Both the position numbers and the translations under genes were made by a program. A stretch of 64,000 bases of DNA from assembly GCF_033344935.1 (NCBI RefSeq), contig NZ_JAWPMM010000001.1, positions 3,871,501 to 3,935,500 on the forward strand, in the 5' to 3' direction. Each line of letters starts with the position of its first letter. Position 1 is the stretch's first letter. Below, piece by piece: positions 8,499 to 17,171 of the stretch. This DNA comes from Reichenbachiella sp. GTDB lineage: Bacteria; Bacteroidota; Bacteroidia; Cytophagales; Cyclobacteriaceae. The notes under the pieces are model-generated. The model saw only the letters and a list, made by a program, of their open reading frames with translations, was not told where the DNA came from and did no database searches.

Positions 8499-9162
8499 AT
8501 CCCCCTATCACATAGGAGGCAGATATTTGTATCATAGAATTTTTTAAGGACGTAACACTTCCGGAAGTCGTACCTGGCTCCTCTATCATTTCCGTAAAGC
8601 CTTTCGACCACCTCAAAGAACCATTCACTTTATATTCTGGAATGGTCACTCCAATGCCAATCACAGCTGATACATCCAAACCCTTAATCTGATCTTTTAC
8701 GTCGATTCCTGTTCCACCTGAAAATGAAACTTCCGCCTGTATAGGAATACCAAACTGCGGGCCGGCTAGCACATGAAAGTATTCTAGAAAATTATATCTA
8801 CCGAGCAAAGGAATCTGAATCAAACTCAATTTAAATTCATTTTCCTGAGTAGCATTCACTTTAAACTTTCCCCCTTGCTGAGAAAAATAGACCTCGGGCT
8901 GAATGGCAAACAATTCGAAGTCAATGGTGGAATAAAGCCCGATATGAAATCCAAAGTTCCCTTCTCCTACATCTGATAATTCATTTCCTCCGGTATTGAG
9001 CGCATTGATTTTTGGACCATTGAAATTGATACCTCCCATAATACCATATTCAGAGGTGACGTTAACTTGAGATCTTGATCGTGAACTTGGCCGTTTTCTA
9101 GATTGTGCTTCGATAATATCACTTACAAACATCAAGGCAGCTAAGAATAATAATTTCTTCAT
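8497..9162 (-). CDS. Outer-membrane beta-barrel protein (OMP_b-brl_2 type)
   Basis: The 221-residue protein has a signal peptide (KKLLFLAALMFVSDIIEAQ) followed by a short Ser/Arg-rich linker and an eight-stranded-barrel pattern of alternating hydrophobic residues. Typical family blocks are YGIMGGINF near the N-terminus, AIQPEVYFSQQGG, LIQIPLLGRYNF, VLAGPQFGI and a final aromatic-poor strand MIQISASYVIGG. The frame is open to 9249 but the ATG at 9162 sits right before the signal peptide and is preferred. A related barrel protein is encoded at 13491. The function of this family is usually unknown; a general envelope role is all that can be said. Confidence 0.85.
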   Translation of the reverse strand: MKKLLFLAALMFVSDIIEAQSRKRPSSRSRSQVNVTSEYGIMGGINFNGPKINALNTGGNELSDVGEGNFGFHIGLYSTIDFELFAIQPEVYFSQQGGKFKVNATQENEFKLSLIQIPLLGRYNFLEYFHVLAGPQFGIPIQAEVSFSGGTGIDVKDQIKGLDVSAVIGIGVTIPEYKVNGSLRWSKGFTEMIEEPGTTSGSVTSLKNSMIQISASYVIGG

Positions 9163-9374
9163 GGTTTTTGGTTTTTGAATAGCAACTCTAATGACCACTA
9201 AGATTCGTAAAACCCCAATGAAAAGCAAAAAACTATTTCCCAAAGCCACTTCATTAAATTTAGATTATCAATGAAGCCCTATTTATTACCCCTGGTTTAT
9301 TCTTTGGCAACCTCACTGTCTGCTTGTTAATAAATCCTTGACTCTCCTTATTAAAATTGAGCATCTGCCCTTTC

Positions 9375-9382
9375 TAGATTTG
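9375..9382 (+). promoter_or_regulatory. Candidate -7 element TAGATTTG before the SiaA-like gene
   Basis: An exact match to TAnnTTTG lies 20 bases before the ATG at 9403. A TTG at 9357-9359 is upstream, but the 15-base spacing is shorter than typical. It would drive the phosphatase gene and the siaC gene behind it. Confidence 0.5.
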
Positions 9383-9402
9383 TTTCTTGAAATAATTAAG
9401 CT

Positions 9403-11379
9403 ATGAATCTGTATTTAAAATTTGTACTTCTAGGGCTATCTCTAGTACTCTTCACATCTGCAACCATATTTCTATTTGTAGAAAATTCCGTCGAAAAAAA
9501 TCTCAGCGAAAGCATCCTCGCCGAACACTCACAAAAAGCAGAAATCAGTATCAACAACATTGATAGATTCATTTACGAACGACTAAACGATGTAAAAAAT
9601 TTCGCCAAACTTCCAGCCTTCAGAGAAGAAAGCCCGGACTTAGACGAAGTCAACAGAACACTGAGTGAAATTTCGCATGCCAATGAGCTCTACTATAGTT
9701 TCTCTTTCTTCGATATGAACCGCTTCCGACTGGCAGATAGCAAGGGACTCTCTGTGGGTAAACAACACGGGCTTCGACTCTACTGGACACACATCAATGA
9801 CAACACCGAGGCCATCATGGATATATCCAAATCTGAATCAGTAGGACGAGTCGTACTTCACTTTGCCTCTGTGGTAAGAAACAGCGCCAACCAGCCCATT
9901 GGTGTATTTGTCGGACGGGTGCTGATTGAGAATCTATACGCTGTAATAAGCAATCAGTCGCAAGGTGTCGAAAGCAATAAGCAAGTGAAAATGGATTTGT
10001 TGGATGAAAATCTAAACATTCTCTATTCCAATCATGAACCCGAAAAAGTATTGATTGCCAAGTATCCTGATATTATCCCTGAAGACATTTTAGAACAGAA
10101 GAAAAAAGAAGGTCGCTTTTCTACAAAAAACAATCTTTATTTCTTTCACAGACAAGAAGGGTATCTCAGTTTTCCAGGGAAAGACTGGTTATTCATTATC
10201 AACACCTCCAAGGAACATGCCTTTGCTTCTTTGTCGGAAATGCGTACCACAATTTTAATTGTAGGTATAGTTATCCTTCTCCTGTCGTCAGGACTCACGA
10301 TCTATTTGGCCAGGGTCATTTCCAAACCGCTTAAAAAATTGAGATCGGCCGCAGTGGAAATTTCAAAGGGTAATTACGATGTGCAAATTGAAGGTGACAA
10401 TAAAGATGAAATCGGTTATCTCATTCGGCAATTCAATGTGACTTCTCAGAAATTGAAAACCAAAGAAAACAATGAGAAGAAAATCACCAAACAGCTATTG
10501 GAAAAAAACCAGGAGATTCAAAAGCATCAAAGCAAAATCATCACCCAAGCCAATGCCATCAATCGTGCCTACAAAGAGATCAAGACACAGCATACCATGG
10601 TACACTCAAGTCTTAGCTATGCCGAAAAAATTCAAAATGCCATATTGCCTGACGAGAAGCTACTTTCGGATTTCTTTCAGGACTATTTTGTCTACTACAA
10701 ACCTAAAGACATTGTAAGCGGTGACTTCTATTGGTTTAAGCATGTAAAAAATAATACTGGAAATCATCTGATTATCGCCTGTGCAGATTGCTCCGGACAT
10801 GGCGTGCCGGGAGCCTTTTTATCGATGCTTGGCATCAACGCACTCAACAACGCCATCCAGTACACTACAGATTACAACCCTTCTGCATTATTAACTAAAG
10901 TCAACAACGATATTATTAGTACACTAAGTCAGGACTTTTCTGACAATGAAGCCGTTCAGGAAGGTATGGAAATGGCTATTTGCACGATAGACCTTACTTA
11001 TAATATTATGAAATACGCAGGAGCTGGCATTCCTTTATTGCTTTATAAGGACAACGAATGGTCATTAACCAAAGGCAATAAATTATTACTTGGTAGAAAT
11101 TTTAGCAACGACAGTCTCAGCGAACAGGAAATTGCTCAGCATTCTTTCAATTTGTCTAGCAACGACACTTTTTACCTTTATTCGGACGGATTCAAAGATC
11201 AAATTGGAGGAAAAGAGCACAAGAAATATCTACCTAAAAGATTCAGAATGTATCTCGGGATGATCGTGCAAAAGGCTATGATGATTCAAAAAAACCTCTT
11301 GGACAAAGAGCTTCAAGATTGGAAACAAGACACCCCTCAGACAGACGATATGCTGGTCATGGGCTTTAGAATAAAGTAA
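9403..11379 (+). CDS. SiaA-like membrane PP2C (SpoIIE-type) phosphatase with Cache and HAMP domains
   Basis: The 658-residue protein has an N-terminal membrane helix, a periplasmic Cache-like sensor (about 30-280), a second membrane helix (about 283-304, TTILIVGIVILLLSSGLTIYL), a HAMP domain (about 305-357), a coiled coil, and a SpoIIE-family serine/threonine phosphatase (about 405-655). The phosphatase metal-binding blocks VSGDFYWF, CADCSGHGVPGAF and the C-terminal QTDDMLVMGF are present. Three bases downstream lies a SiaC family gene, the known target class of SiaA phosphatases in Pseudomonas. I infer that an extracytoplasmic signal controls dephosphorylation of that partner. Confidence 0.92.
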   Translation: MNLYLKFVLLGLSLVLFTSATIFLFVENSVEKNLSESILAEHSQKAEISINNIDRFIYERLNDVKNFAKLPAFREESPDLDEVNRTLSEISHANELYYSFSFFDMNRFRLADSKGLSVGKQHGLRLYWTHINDNTEAIMDISKSESVGRVVLHFASVVRNSANQPIGVFVGRVLIENLYAVISNQSQGVESNKQVKMDLLDENLNILYSNHEPEKVLIAKYPDIIPEDILEQKKKEGRFSTKNNLYFFHRQEGYLSFPGKDWLFIINTSKEHAFASLSEMRTTILIVGIVILLLSSGLTIYLARVISKPLKKLRSAAVEISKGNYDVQIEGDNKDEIGYLIRQFNVTSQKLKTKENNEKKITKQLLEKNQEIQKHQSKIITQANAINRAYKEIKTQHTMVHSSLSYAEKIQNAILPDEKLLSDFFQDYFVYYKPKDIVSGDFYWFKHVKNNTGNHLIIACADCSGHGVPGAFLSMLGINALNNAIQYTTDYNPSALLTKVNNDIISTLSQDFSDNEAVQEGMEMAICTIDLTYNIMKYAGAGIPLLLYKDNEWSLTKGNKLLLGRNFSNDSLSEQEIAQHSFNLSSNDTFYLYSDGFKDQIGGKEHKKYLPKRFRMYLGMIVQKAMMIQKNLLDKELQDWKQDTPQTDDMLVMGFRIK

Positions 11380-11382
11380 GCC

Positions 11383-11757
11383 ATGGAGAAATTTCTTTCT
11401 ACTCCTTCGCACACAACTCCCTATATCTATTTCAACCCCGAAGGGGAAATTCTGGAAATGAGGGGCAATTCAACTTTGGTCAACGCCAGAGAGGTCTTTG
11501 GTGAATTGTATCAAGTATTGGTCAATTTCAAAAAAAGCATCTATCCCAAACTAAATGTCAACATCCAGCTGGAATACTTCAACACCTCAACCTATAAGTG
11601 CCTGCTTGAAACGATGATTCACCTCAAAGAGATGAAATTGACTGGTAAAAACATCATCGTCAACTGGTATTACAATATTGAAGACGAAGATGCACTGGAA
11701 CAGGGCGAGGACATTGCGCAACTCTCCGGAATGCAGGTCAATTTGGTTGGAATATGA
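11383..11757 (+). CDS. siaC: SiaC family regulatory phosphoprotein (DUF1987)
   Basis: This 124-residue protein belongs to the SiaC family. In Pseudomonas aeruginosa SiaC is phosphorylated by SiaB and dephosphorylated by SiaA, and its unphosphorylated form activates the diguanylate cyclase SiaD (established knowledge). The recognisable features are TPYIYFNPEGEILEMRG near the start, the central LEYFNTSTYKCLLE and IIVNWYYNIEDED. Thr 68 in EYFNTST lies at the position recalled as the phosphorylated threonine of the Pseudomonas protein. The gene starts three bases after the phosphatase stop codon, so the two are co-transcribed. No siaB kinase or GGDEF gene is nearby. Confidence 0.88.
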   Translation: MEKFLSTPSHTTPYIYFNPEGEILEMRGNSTLVNAREVFGELYQVLVNFKKSIYPKLNVNIQLEYFNTSTYKCLLETMIHLKEMKLTGKNIIVNWYYNIEDEDALEQGEDIAQLSGMQVNLVGI

Positions 11758-11764
11758 TGTTCTT

Positions 11765-12382
11765 CTAATCTTGGGCGATTACCTGCTCCTTTACCAATTC
11801 TTTAAACAAACGTTTGGCAAATTGTGGCGCAAACGACTCTAACTCGCCGTAGTCAAATATTTCAGAACGCCCTGACCATACCAAGGTTCCCCCTTTGAGT
11901 TCATAAAAATTGGTCTCGATAAAATATTTGGAATAGGCTGAATAGTATCCAGGACGATACACCAAGTCATATGTCCTGTAATAATAGTTTCGGAACCGAT
12001 CATAATAAACCAGTGGTTTGTAAGAAACCTGCGCTTCTCTATATCGCTCCGCTCGAATATCAATTAACGAAACAGTAATTATTCCGTCAAACCCTTTCTC
12101 TCTTAGCCTGGCTTTAACCCGTTCAATATCTTCAAAAGGTTTTCCAAGTTCTGGTGGAAACATAGACATACCATTAGCTGCTTTAAGGTTACTTTTACCG
12201 GCAGCTAATACGACATCTGATTCAATATCACTTCTTAAAGTAACGTCATTGACTAATCCCATGATCAGTACTTTCTCAAACTTACGATCGTAATCTTGCG
12301 AAGAGCTCCAGGTACGCTTGCCTTCGGGGGTACAACTAAACAACAACAAAGCAGACGCAATTACTGGCAAGAATCTATTCAT
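11765..12382 (-). CDS. Lipoprotein, DUF4136-like
   Basis: The 205-residue protein starts with a lipoprotein signal peptide and lipobox ending LLFSC (acylated Cys about residue 17). The mature part begins with YDRKFEKVLIMGLVND, followed by DGIITVSLIDI, a tyrosine-rich stretch (YYDRFRNYYYRTYDLVYRPGYYS) and a VWSGRSEIFDYG segment, an arrangement like DUF4136/GNA1162-type envelope lipoproteins that have a Rossmann-like core. The tyrosine cluster is notable. It is convergent with siaC, with only seven bases between stops. The function is unknown. Confidence 0.75.
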   Translation of the reverse strand: MNRFLPVIASALLLFSCTPEGKRTWSSSQDYDRKFEKVLIMGLVNDVTLRSDIESDVVLAAGKSNLKAANGMSMFPPELGKPFEDIERVKARLREKGFDGIITVSLIDIRAERYREAQVSYKPLVYYDRFRNYYYRTYDLVYRPGYYSAYSKYFIETNFYELKGGTLVWSGRSEIFDYGELESFAPQFAKRLFKELVKEQVIAQD

Positions 12383-12536
12383 GGATAAAAATTAAACTTT
12401 GGGTTCAGAGCACAAGCTAGGGAATTAACAGAAAAGCACCATCTCTACTCAGCCTCTATTTCCTCTTATTCTTGATCCATAACTTTATTACCACATCAAC
12501 CTATCATTCTCAATTCAAAAAGTGTATTTTAGACTT

Positions 12537-13454
12537 ATGCAATACATTGAAAACAATGAGATTTCTGAAATAGCCCAAAAGGCATTAGAGAAACGAATCA
12601 TCCTTCGAAGCAAGATCAAAGATTTTTTCTTTATCGTCACGGGGGTTTGTATGGCGAGCGTCGGACTCAAAGGCTTTCTGTTGCCCAATAACTTTCTGGA
12701 TGGGGGTGCCATGGGTGTGGCGCTGCTTTTTGATTTAGTGACTCCTCTGGACTTATCCCTGCTCATTTTGTTGGTGAATGCCCCATTTATAGCCATGGGA
12801 TACAAACAAATTTCTCCTCAATTTGCAATAAAGAGTACCCTCGCCATTATTGCCTTATCTACTTTGGTGCATATCATTGAAATACCAGCTTTTACCGCCG
12901 ACAAATTGTTGATATCTGTATTTGGTGGATTCTTTTTAGGTAGTGGAATTGGGCTTTCAATCCGAGGCGGCGCGGTGATCGATGGAACGGAAGTACTGGC
13001 CGTGTCTGTCAGTCGAAAGTCCAGCCTAACCGTCGGCGATGCTATTGCCTTATTCAATGTTTTGCTTTTCATCGTGGCCATTTTGCTAGTAAGCCTTGAA
13101 ACGGCCATGTATTCTATGCTTACCTATCTCGCAGCATCAAAAACAGTTGATTTTCTCATCAATGGAATCGAGGAGTATATAGGTGTCATGATTGTATCAG
13201 ATGAAGCTCAGCAGATCAAAGAGACTATAGCTAATGACCTTGGACGTGGCGTGACCGCTTTTAAGGCAGATGGTGGTTATGGCAAAAAAGGTGAAAACTT
13301 ACCAGACAGAAAAATCCTTTTCTGTGCCATTACCAGAATGGAGATTTCTAAAATATTGCTGGAAGTAGAGAAGATAGACCCTTCTGCTTTTGTTATTCAA
13401 TACCCTATCAAAGACACTAAGGGAGGTATGATCAAAAAAAGGCCATTGCACTAA
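12537..13454 (+). CDS. YitT family membrane protein (DUF161 + DUF2179)
   Basis: The 305-residue protein has five to six membrane helices in residues about 30-215 (for example FFFIVTGVCMASVGLKGFLL and LLISVFGGFFLGSGIGLSI) and a soluble C-terminal DUF2179 domain with GRGVTAFKADGGYG and the final ITRMEISKILLEVEKIDPSAFV segment. These are the signatures of the YitT/YvjA family, whose transported substrate or role is not established. A GTG five codons upstream (12522) is possible, but the ATG at 12537 is a better start. The stop codon lies in the loop of a bidirectional terminator. Confidence 0.9.
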   Translation: MQYIENNEISEIAQKALEKRIILRSKIKDFFFIVTGVCMASVGLKGFLLPNNFLDGGAMGVALLFDLVTPLDLSLLILLVNAPFIAMGYKQISPQFAIKSTLAIIALSTLVHIIEIPAFTADKLLISVFGGFFLGSGIGLSIRGGAVIDGTEVLAVSVSRKSSLTVGDAIALFNVLLFIVAILLVSLETAMYSMLTYLAASKTVDFLINGIEEYIGVMIVSDEAQQIKETIANDLGRGVTAFKADGGYGKKGENLPDRKILFCAITRMEISKILLEVEKIDPSAFVIQYPIKDTKGGMIKKRPLH

Positions 13455-13469
13455 GTACAATGGCCTTTT
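13434..13469. terminator. Bidirectional terminator overlapping the yitT-like stop codon
   Basis: GGCCATTG (13441-13448) and CAATGGCC (13458-13465) form a perfect stem. Seven A precede it and four T follow it, so it can end transcription from both the yitT-like gene and the convergent barrel gene. The TAA of the plus-strand gene is in the loop, so its last codons form part of the stem. Confidence 0.85.
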
Positions 13470-13490
13470 AAATGCTTTTATGACTACGTT

Positions 13491-14045
13491 TTAGTTCTTA
13501 CCTATCAAAGCAAAAGTTACGGAAGCCTGAATCATGGAATTTTTCCAATCGAATCCATCCACGTCAGAAACATTTCCTAAAGATTTCACCCATCTCAACT
13601 GGGCGCCTAACCCCATTGGCAAATCCAATCCAGCACCTAGAGCGATCGAAGTATCCATGCCTTTTAAACTATCTTTAAAATCATCTCCATCTTCATCCTT
13701 TGCTTTCAAATTGATTCCAAACTGAGGGCCTGCATTTAAATACAACACTTTTAATATGCCCAGTCTCAATAGCACAGGCACTTGCAGATAGCTCAAATCA
13801 TAATCTCCTGCATCGGAGCTTAAGTTTTGAACAGAAAAGTAAGCCTCTGGTTGAATACCAATTGGTCCAGCTTTCACCACGGCATAAGCGCCAAAGTGAT
13901 AGCCAGTTTTATTATCTACATCAACGCCAGTGACGTCAGCAGTTGCAAAATTTAATCCGCCTTTTAATCCAACGGTCAATTGAGCCTGAGAAGCATTGGC
14001 CATAAATAATGCTCCAACAACGAGTAGTAATGTAATTTTTTTCAT
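13491..14045 (-). CDS. Outer-membrane beta-barrel protein (OMP_b-brl_2 type)
   Basis: This 184-residue protein has a clear signal peptide (KKITLLLVVGALFMANASQAQ) and a compact barrel with LTVGLKGGLNFATADVTG at the N-terminus, IGIQPEAYFSVQNLSS, YLQVPVLLRLGILKVLYLNAGPQFGI and a C-terminal SMIQASVTFALIG strand. It is a shorter relative of the barrel protein encoded at 8497, with the same block order. The frame stays open to 14156, but the ATG at 14045 is adjacent to the signal peptide. It is divergent from the biotin operon. No ligand can be predicted. Confidence 0.86.
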   Translation of the reverse strand: MKKITLLLVVGALFMANASQAQLTVGLKGGLNFATADVTGVDVDNKTGYHFGAYAVVKAGPIGIQPEAYFSVQNLSSDAGDYDLSYLQVPVLLRLGILKVLYLNAGPQFGINLKAKDEDGDDFKDSLKGMDTSIALGAGLDLPMGLGAQLRWVKSLGNVSDVDGFDWKNSMIQASVTFALIGKN

Positions 14046-14117
14046 AAGTCTTTTATTAGATGTTTTTGATAAGACCGCTAATATAATGCCTTCCCCCAAA
14101 AGAAACTCGATTTTCCT

Positions 14118-14148
14118 TTGGCTGACTAGGCAGAAAATTAAAGATTTG
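14118..14148 (+). promoter_or_regulatory. Candidate promoter of the biotin operon
   Basis: TTG (14118-14120) and AAGATTTG (14141-14148, one mismatch to TAnnTTTG) are separated by 20 bases, the right spacing for a Bacteroidota housekeeping promoter, and end 12 bases before the bioF ATG. No BirA-type operator palindrome was seen. Confidence 0.5.
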
Positions 14149-14160
14149 CAAAACACCTGT

Positions 14161-15294
14161 ATGACTAATCATATTTCACAAAAGCTTGAGGAAAGAGACC
14201 GAGCTGGCAGTACAAGAAAGTTACTAGCCACCAATGGATTAGTGGATTTTGTATCCAACGACTACCTGGGACTAAGCAGGTCAAAAACACTTTTTGAAAG
14301 AATCAAAAGTTACGATTACAGTAAAGAAGTAAATATCAACGGCTCTACCGGATCACGACTATTAGCCGGCAATTCAGCTACCGCACAAAACTTAGAAAAT
14401 AAGTTAGCTCACCTGTTCAAAACCGAAGCCGCCTTGCTTTTCAACTCAGGCTACGTAGCCAATCTGGCACTCATATCTTGTGTTCCCCAGCGTGGAGACA
14501 CTATTCTTTATGACAGTCTTTCTCATGTGTGTCTCAAGGAGGGAGCCTTTCTCAGTAAAGCCAACAGATTCCCCTTTCGTCACAATGATTGTGAAGACCT
14601 GGAAGCAAAGCTCAAGCAGGCCACTGGCAATGTATATATCATCATTGAATCTGTGTATTCCATGGATGGCGACCTGGCTCCTTTTGGTGATATCATCGAA
14701 TTAGCGGAGAAATACGAAGCAAAAATCATCGTAGACGAGGCGCATAGTACAGGCCTTTATGGCGAAGCTGGTTCGGGAAAATTGTGCGCTTTAGGATTGG
14801 AGGAGAATCTATTTGCCAGAGTGCACACTTTTGGCAAAGCGATGGGTGTTCATGGTGCGGTCGTTTGTGGATCAAAGGAGCTGATCAATTACCTCATCAA
14901 TTTTGCAAGGCCTTTTATTTATACCACGGCGTTACCCTTGCACAGCTTGTTTTCTATAGACGCCGCTTTTGGTCATCTTTCGGAAAACATCGAATTACAG
15001 AAAATCAGTAAAGAGAAGATTTTCTATTTCAACTCTCTCTTCAATCAGAAAATTGGGAAGAATGAAAATATGCTCAGAATGGAAAGCAATACACCCATTC
15101 AACCTATTGTGGTACCGGGCAATGCCAGAGTAAAATCCATTGCCGAATCTTTACAAAAAAGTGGATTTGACGTACGTCCTATCCTATCCCCTACGGTGAA
15201 AGAAGGATCTGAAAGGCTGCGCATCTCCATTCATACACACAATACGGAAGAAGAAATTGCCGAATTAATCAACGAATTAGCTAAGCACGCATGA
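14161..15294 (+). CDS. bioF: 8-amino-7-oxononanoate synthase
   Basis: BioF condenses pimeloyl-ACP (or CoA) with alanine to give 8-amino-7-oxononanoate, the first ring-building step of biotin synthesis. The 377-residue protein has the PLP-dependent alpha-oxoamine synthase pattern: FVSNDYLGLSRS, NGSTGSRLLAGN, the cofactor-binding IVDEAHSTGLYG, and HTFGKAMGVHG with the PLP lysine at residue 226. The open frame begins at 13996, but ATG 14161 gives the conserved N-terminus and avoids overlap with the divergent gene. It overlaps bioD by the four-base ATGA, indicating translational coupling. Confidence 0.93.
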   Translation: MTNHISQKLEERDRAGSTRKLLATNGLVDFVSNDYLGLSRSKTLFERIKSYDYSKEVNINGSTGSRLLAGNSATAQNLENKLAHLFKTEAALLFNSGYVANLALISCVPQRGDTILYDSLSHVCLKEGAFLSKANRFPFRHNDCEDLEAKLKQATGNVYIIIESVYSMDGDLAPFGDIIELAEKYEAKIIVDEAHSTGLYGEAGSGKLCALGLEENLFARVHTFGKAMGVHGAVVCGSKELINYLINFARPFIYTTALPLHSLFSIDAAFGHLSENIELQKISKEKIFYFNSLFNQKIGKNENMLRMESNTPIQPIVVPGNARVKSIAESLQKSGFDVRPILSPTVKEGSERLRISIHTHNTEEEIAELINELAKHA

Positions 15295-15890
15295 AAAAAT
15301 ATTTTGTAACCGGAATAGATACTGACGCAGGCAAAAGCATTGCCAGCGCCATTTTAGTAGAAAAACTAAAGGCGGACTACTGGAAACCAATTCAAGCAGG
15401 ATTTCCTACTGACTCAGATACTGTCCGAAGTCTGGTAAGTGCTGACCAGATCATTCACCCTGAAGGCATCATCTTACAAGCGCCTATGTCTCCTCATGCG
15501 GCAGCCAAATTGGAAGATATTGACCTACGAGCCGAACAATTATCGGTTCCTAAAACTGAAAATACTTTGATCATCGAAGGCGCGGGGGGATTGCTTGTAC
15601 CAATCAATGACGACGAATTTGTCATTAACCTAGCCAAACAATTTGATGCTGAAGTTATTTTGGTATCGAGAAACTACCTCGGTAGTATCAATCACACGAT
15701 GCTCTCTATTGCCTACCTCAAGCAAAATGGTTTTAGCGTAGCAGGTATCATTTTCAATGACACACCGAACCCAGAAACCGAACGTTTCATCCTTCAACAT
15801 TCACAATTGCCGTGCTTAGGTCGGATCGATCCGTTGGAAGAAATCAATTCATCAACCATTCAATCACAATTAAAAAACATCAACCTATGA
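15291..15890 (+). CDS. bioD: ATP-dependent dethiobiotin synthetase
   Basis: BioD closes the ureido ring of dethiobiotin from 7,8-diaminopelargonic acid, CO2 and ATP. The 199-residue protein has the family P-loop as GIDTDAGKS (usually G-T-D-T-x-V-G-K-T; the changes are conservative and keep the catalytic Lys), WKPIQAGFPTDSDT, SPHAAAKLE and the IIEGAGGLLVPI block. The length is slightly below the usual 220 because the C-terminal part is compact. It overlaps bioF and bioA by ATGA on each side, so the three genes are translated as one unit. Confidence 0.93.
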   Translation: MKKYFVTGIDTDAGKSIASAILVEKLKADYWKPIQAGFPTDSDTVRSLVSADQIIHPEGIILQAPMSPHAAAKLEDIDLRAEQLSVPKTENTLIIEGAGGLLVPINDDEFVINLAKQFDAEVILVSRNYLGSINHTMLSIAYLKQNGFSVAGIIFNDTPNPETERFILQHSQLPCLGRIDPLEEINSSTIQSQLKNINL

Positions 15891-17170
15891 CCAACGCTGA
15901 AATCAAACAAGCCGACAAGGATTTGATCTGGCATCCATTTGCTCCGTTGATTAGCCCTTTTGAATACATTCCGATCAAATCCGCAAAGAAAGCACGTCTC
16001 TTTACGCACGGTGGCAAAACGATCATTGATACGGTGTCTTCATGGTGGGTTAATATCCACGGCCATTCTAATGAGCACATTGCCAATGCTATTCATAAAC
16101 AAGCGCTGGAGCTCGAACATGTAATCTTCGCAGGCTTCACCCATGAGCCCGCAGTGAAATTGGCTAAAAACCTAATGACCATCTTACCAGATAACTTCTC
16201 AAAGGTCTTCTTTTCAGACAATGGAAGTACATCTATCGAAGTAGGACTGAAAATGGCCTTTCAATACTGGTGCAACCTAGGACAAGAAAATAGAACAAAA
16301 GTAATTGCACTAGACGGCGCTTATCACGGTGATACATTCGGTGCTATGTCTGTGAGTGCTAGAGGTGGCTTTACCAAACCTTTCTTTCCTTTTTTGTTTG
16401 ACATCGAATCGCTTGACTTCCCGACCGAAGAAAACTTCGAACAAGTATTGGCTCACTTTGATGAATTAACCAGCGACGAAAAATGTGCTGCCTTCATTTT
16501 TGAACCTTTAGTTCAAGGAGCCGGTGGCATGCGAATGTATTCACCAGAAATGCTTCAAAAACTAGTAGCCCTCGCTCAATCCAAAGGCATTATATGTATT
16601 GCCGACGAAGTCATGACCGGCTGGGGACGTACAGGCACCAATTTTGCCACTGACCAGATCGAAGCGAATCCGGACATCATGTGCATTTCCAAAGGCATTA
16701 CCGGTGGTTCTTTGCCGCTTGGTATCACAGCCTGCAACAAAAAAATAGTTGATGCATTCCAGAGTGAGGATTTGGAGAAAGCGCTACTCCATGGTCATTC
16801 TTATACTGGCAATCCCATGATTTGTGCGGCAGCCAATGCCAGCTTTGAGTTATTTCAAGCGCAGGAATGCAAGGACAACATCCAGCGCATTCACAACAAG
16901 CACCAAGCTTTTATAGAACAGCTCAAAACCTTCGACAATATCGAAAACATTCGATTGACAGGAACCATTGTAGCGTTCGATTTGAAGGGATTTGGAGAGA
17001 CTGGGTATGATAGCGAAGCCCGTAAGAAGATCTACCCGTACTTCCTCGAAAGAGGCGTATTGATTCGTCCGCTGGGCAATGTGATCTATCTTCTCCCTCC
17101 TTATGTCATTACCGATGAGGAATTGGAGTTGGTGTATGAAACTTTACTAGGATTTTTGAGGGAAGGCTAA
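15887..17170 (+). CDS. bioA: Adenosylmethionine-8-amino-7-oxononanoate aminotransferase
   Basis: BioA transfers the amino group of S-adenosylmethionine to 8-amino-7-oxononanoate, giving diaminopelargonic acid. This 427-residue class III aminotransferase has IWHPFAPL, SSWWVNIHGHSN, FSDNGSTSIEVGLKMAFQYW, the cofactor segment CIADEVMTGWGRTG and CISKGITGGSLPLG with the PLP lysine at about residue 269. The start at 15887 overlaps the bioD stop; the longer frame from 15812 would bury bioD and is rejected. The operon has F, D and A but not bioB or bioC, which must be elsewhere if biotin is made from scratch. Confidence 0.94.
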   Translation: MTNAEIKQADKDLIWHPFAPLISPFEYIPIKSAKKARLFTHGGKTIIDTVSSWWVNIHGHSNEHIANAIHKQALELEHVIFAGFTHEPAVKLAKNLMTILPDNFSKVFFSDNGSTSIEVGLKMAFQYWCNLGQENRTKVIALDGAYHGDTFGAMSVSARGGFTKPFFPFLFDIESLDFPTEENFEQVLAHFDELTSDEKCAAFIFEPLVQGAGGMRMYSPEMLQKLVALAQSKGIICIADEVMTGWGRTGTNFATDQIEANPDIMCISKGITGGSLPLGITACNKKIVDAFQSEDLEKALLHGHSYTGNPMICAAANASFELFQAQECKDNIQRIHNKHQAFIEQLKTFDNIENIRLTGTIVAFDLKGFGETGYDSEARKKIYPYFLERGVLIRPLGNVIYLLPPYVITDEELELVYETLLGFLREG

Positions 17171-17171
17171 G

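Noticed and set aside
12522-12536. GTG start for the YitT-like gene
   Set aside because: The ATG five codons later is adequate and the extra residues add nothing recognisable.
15812-15886. Extended 5' end of bioA
   Set aside because: It overlaps bioD by 79 bases and is not family-like; the ATGA overlap at 15887 is the usual arrangement.
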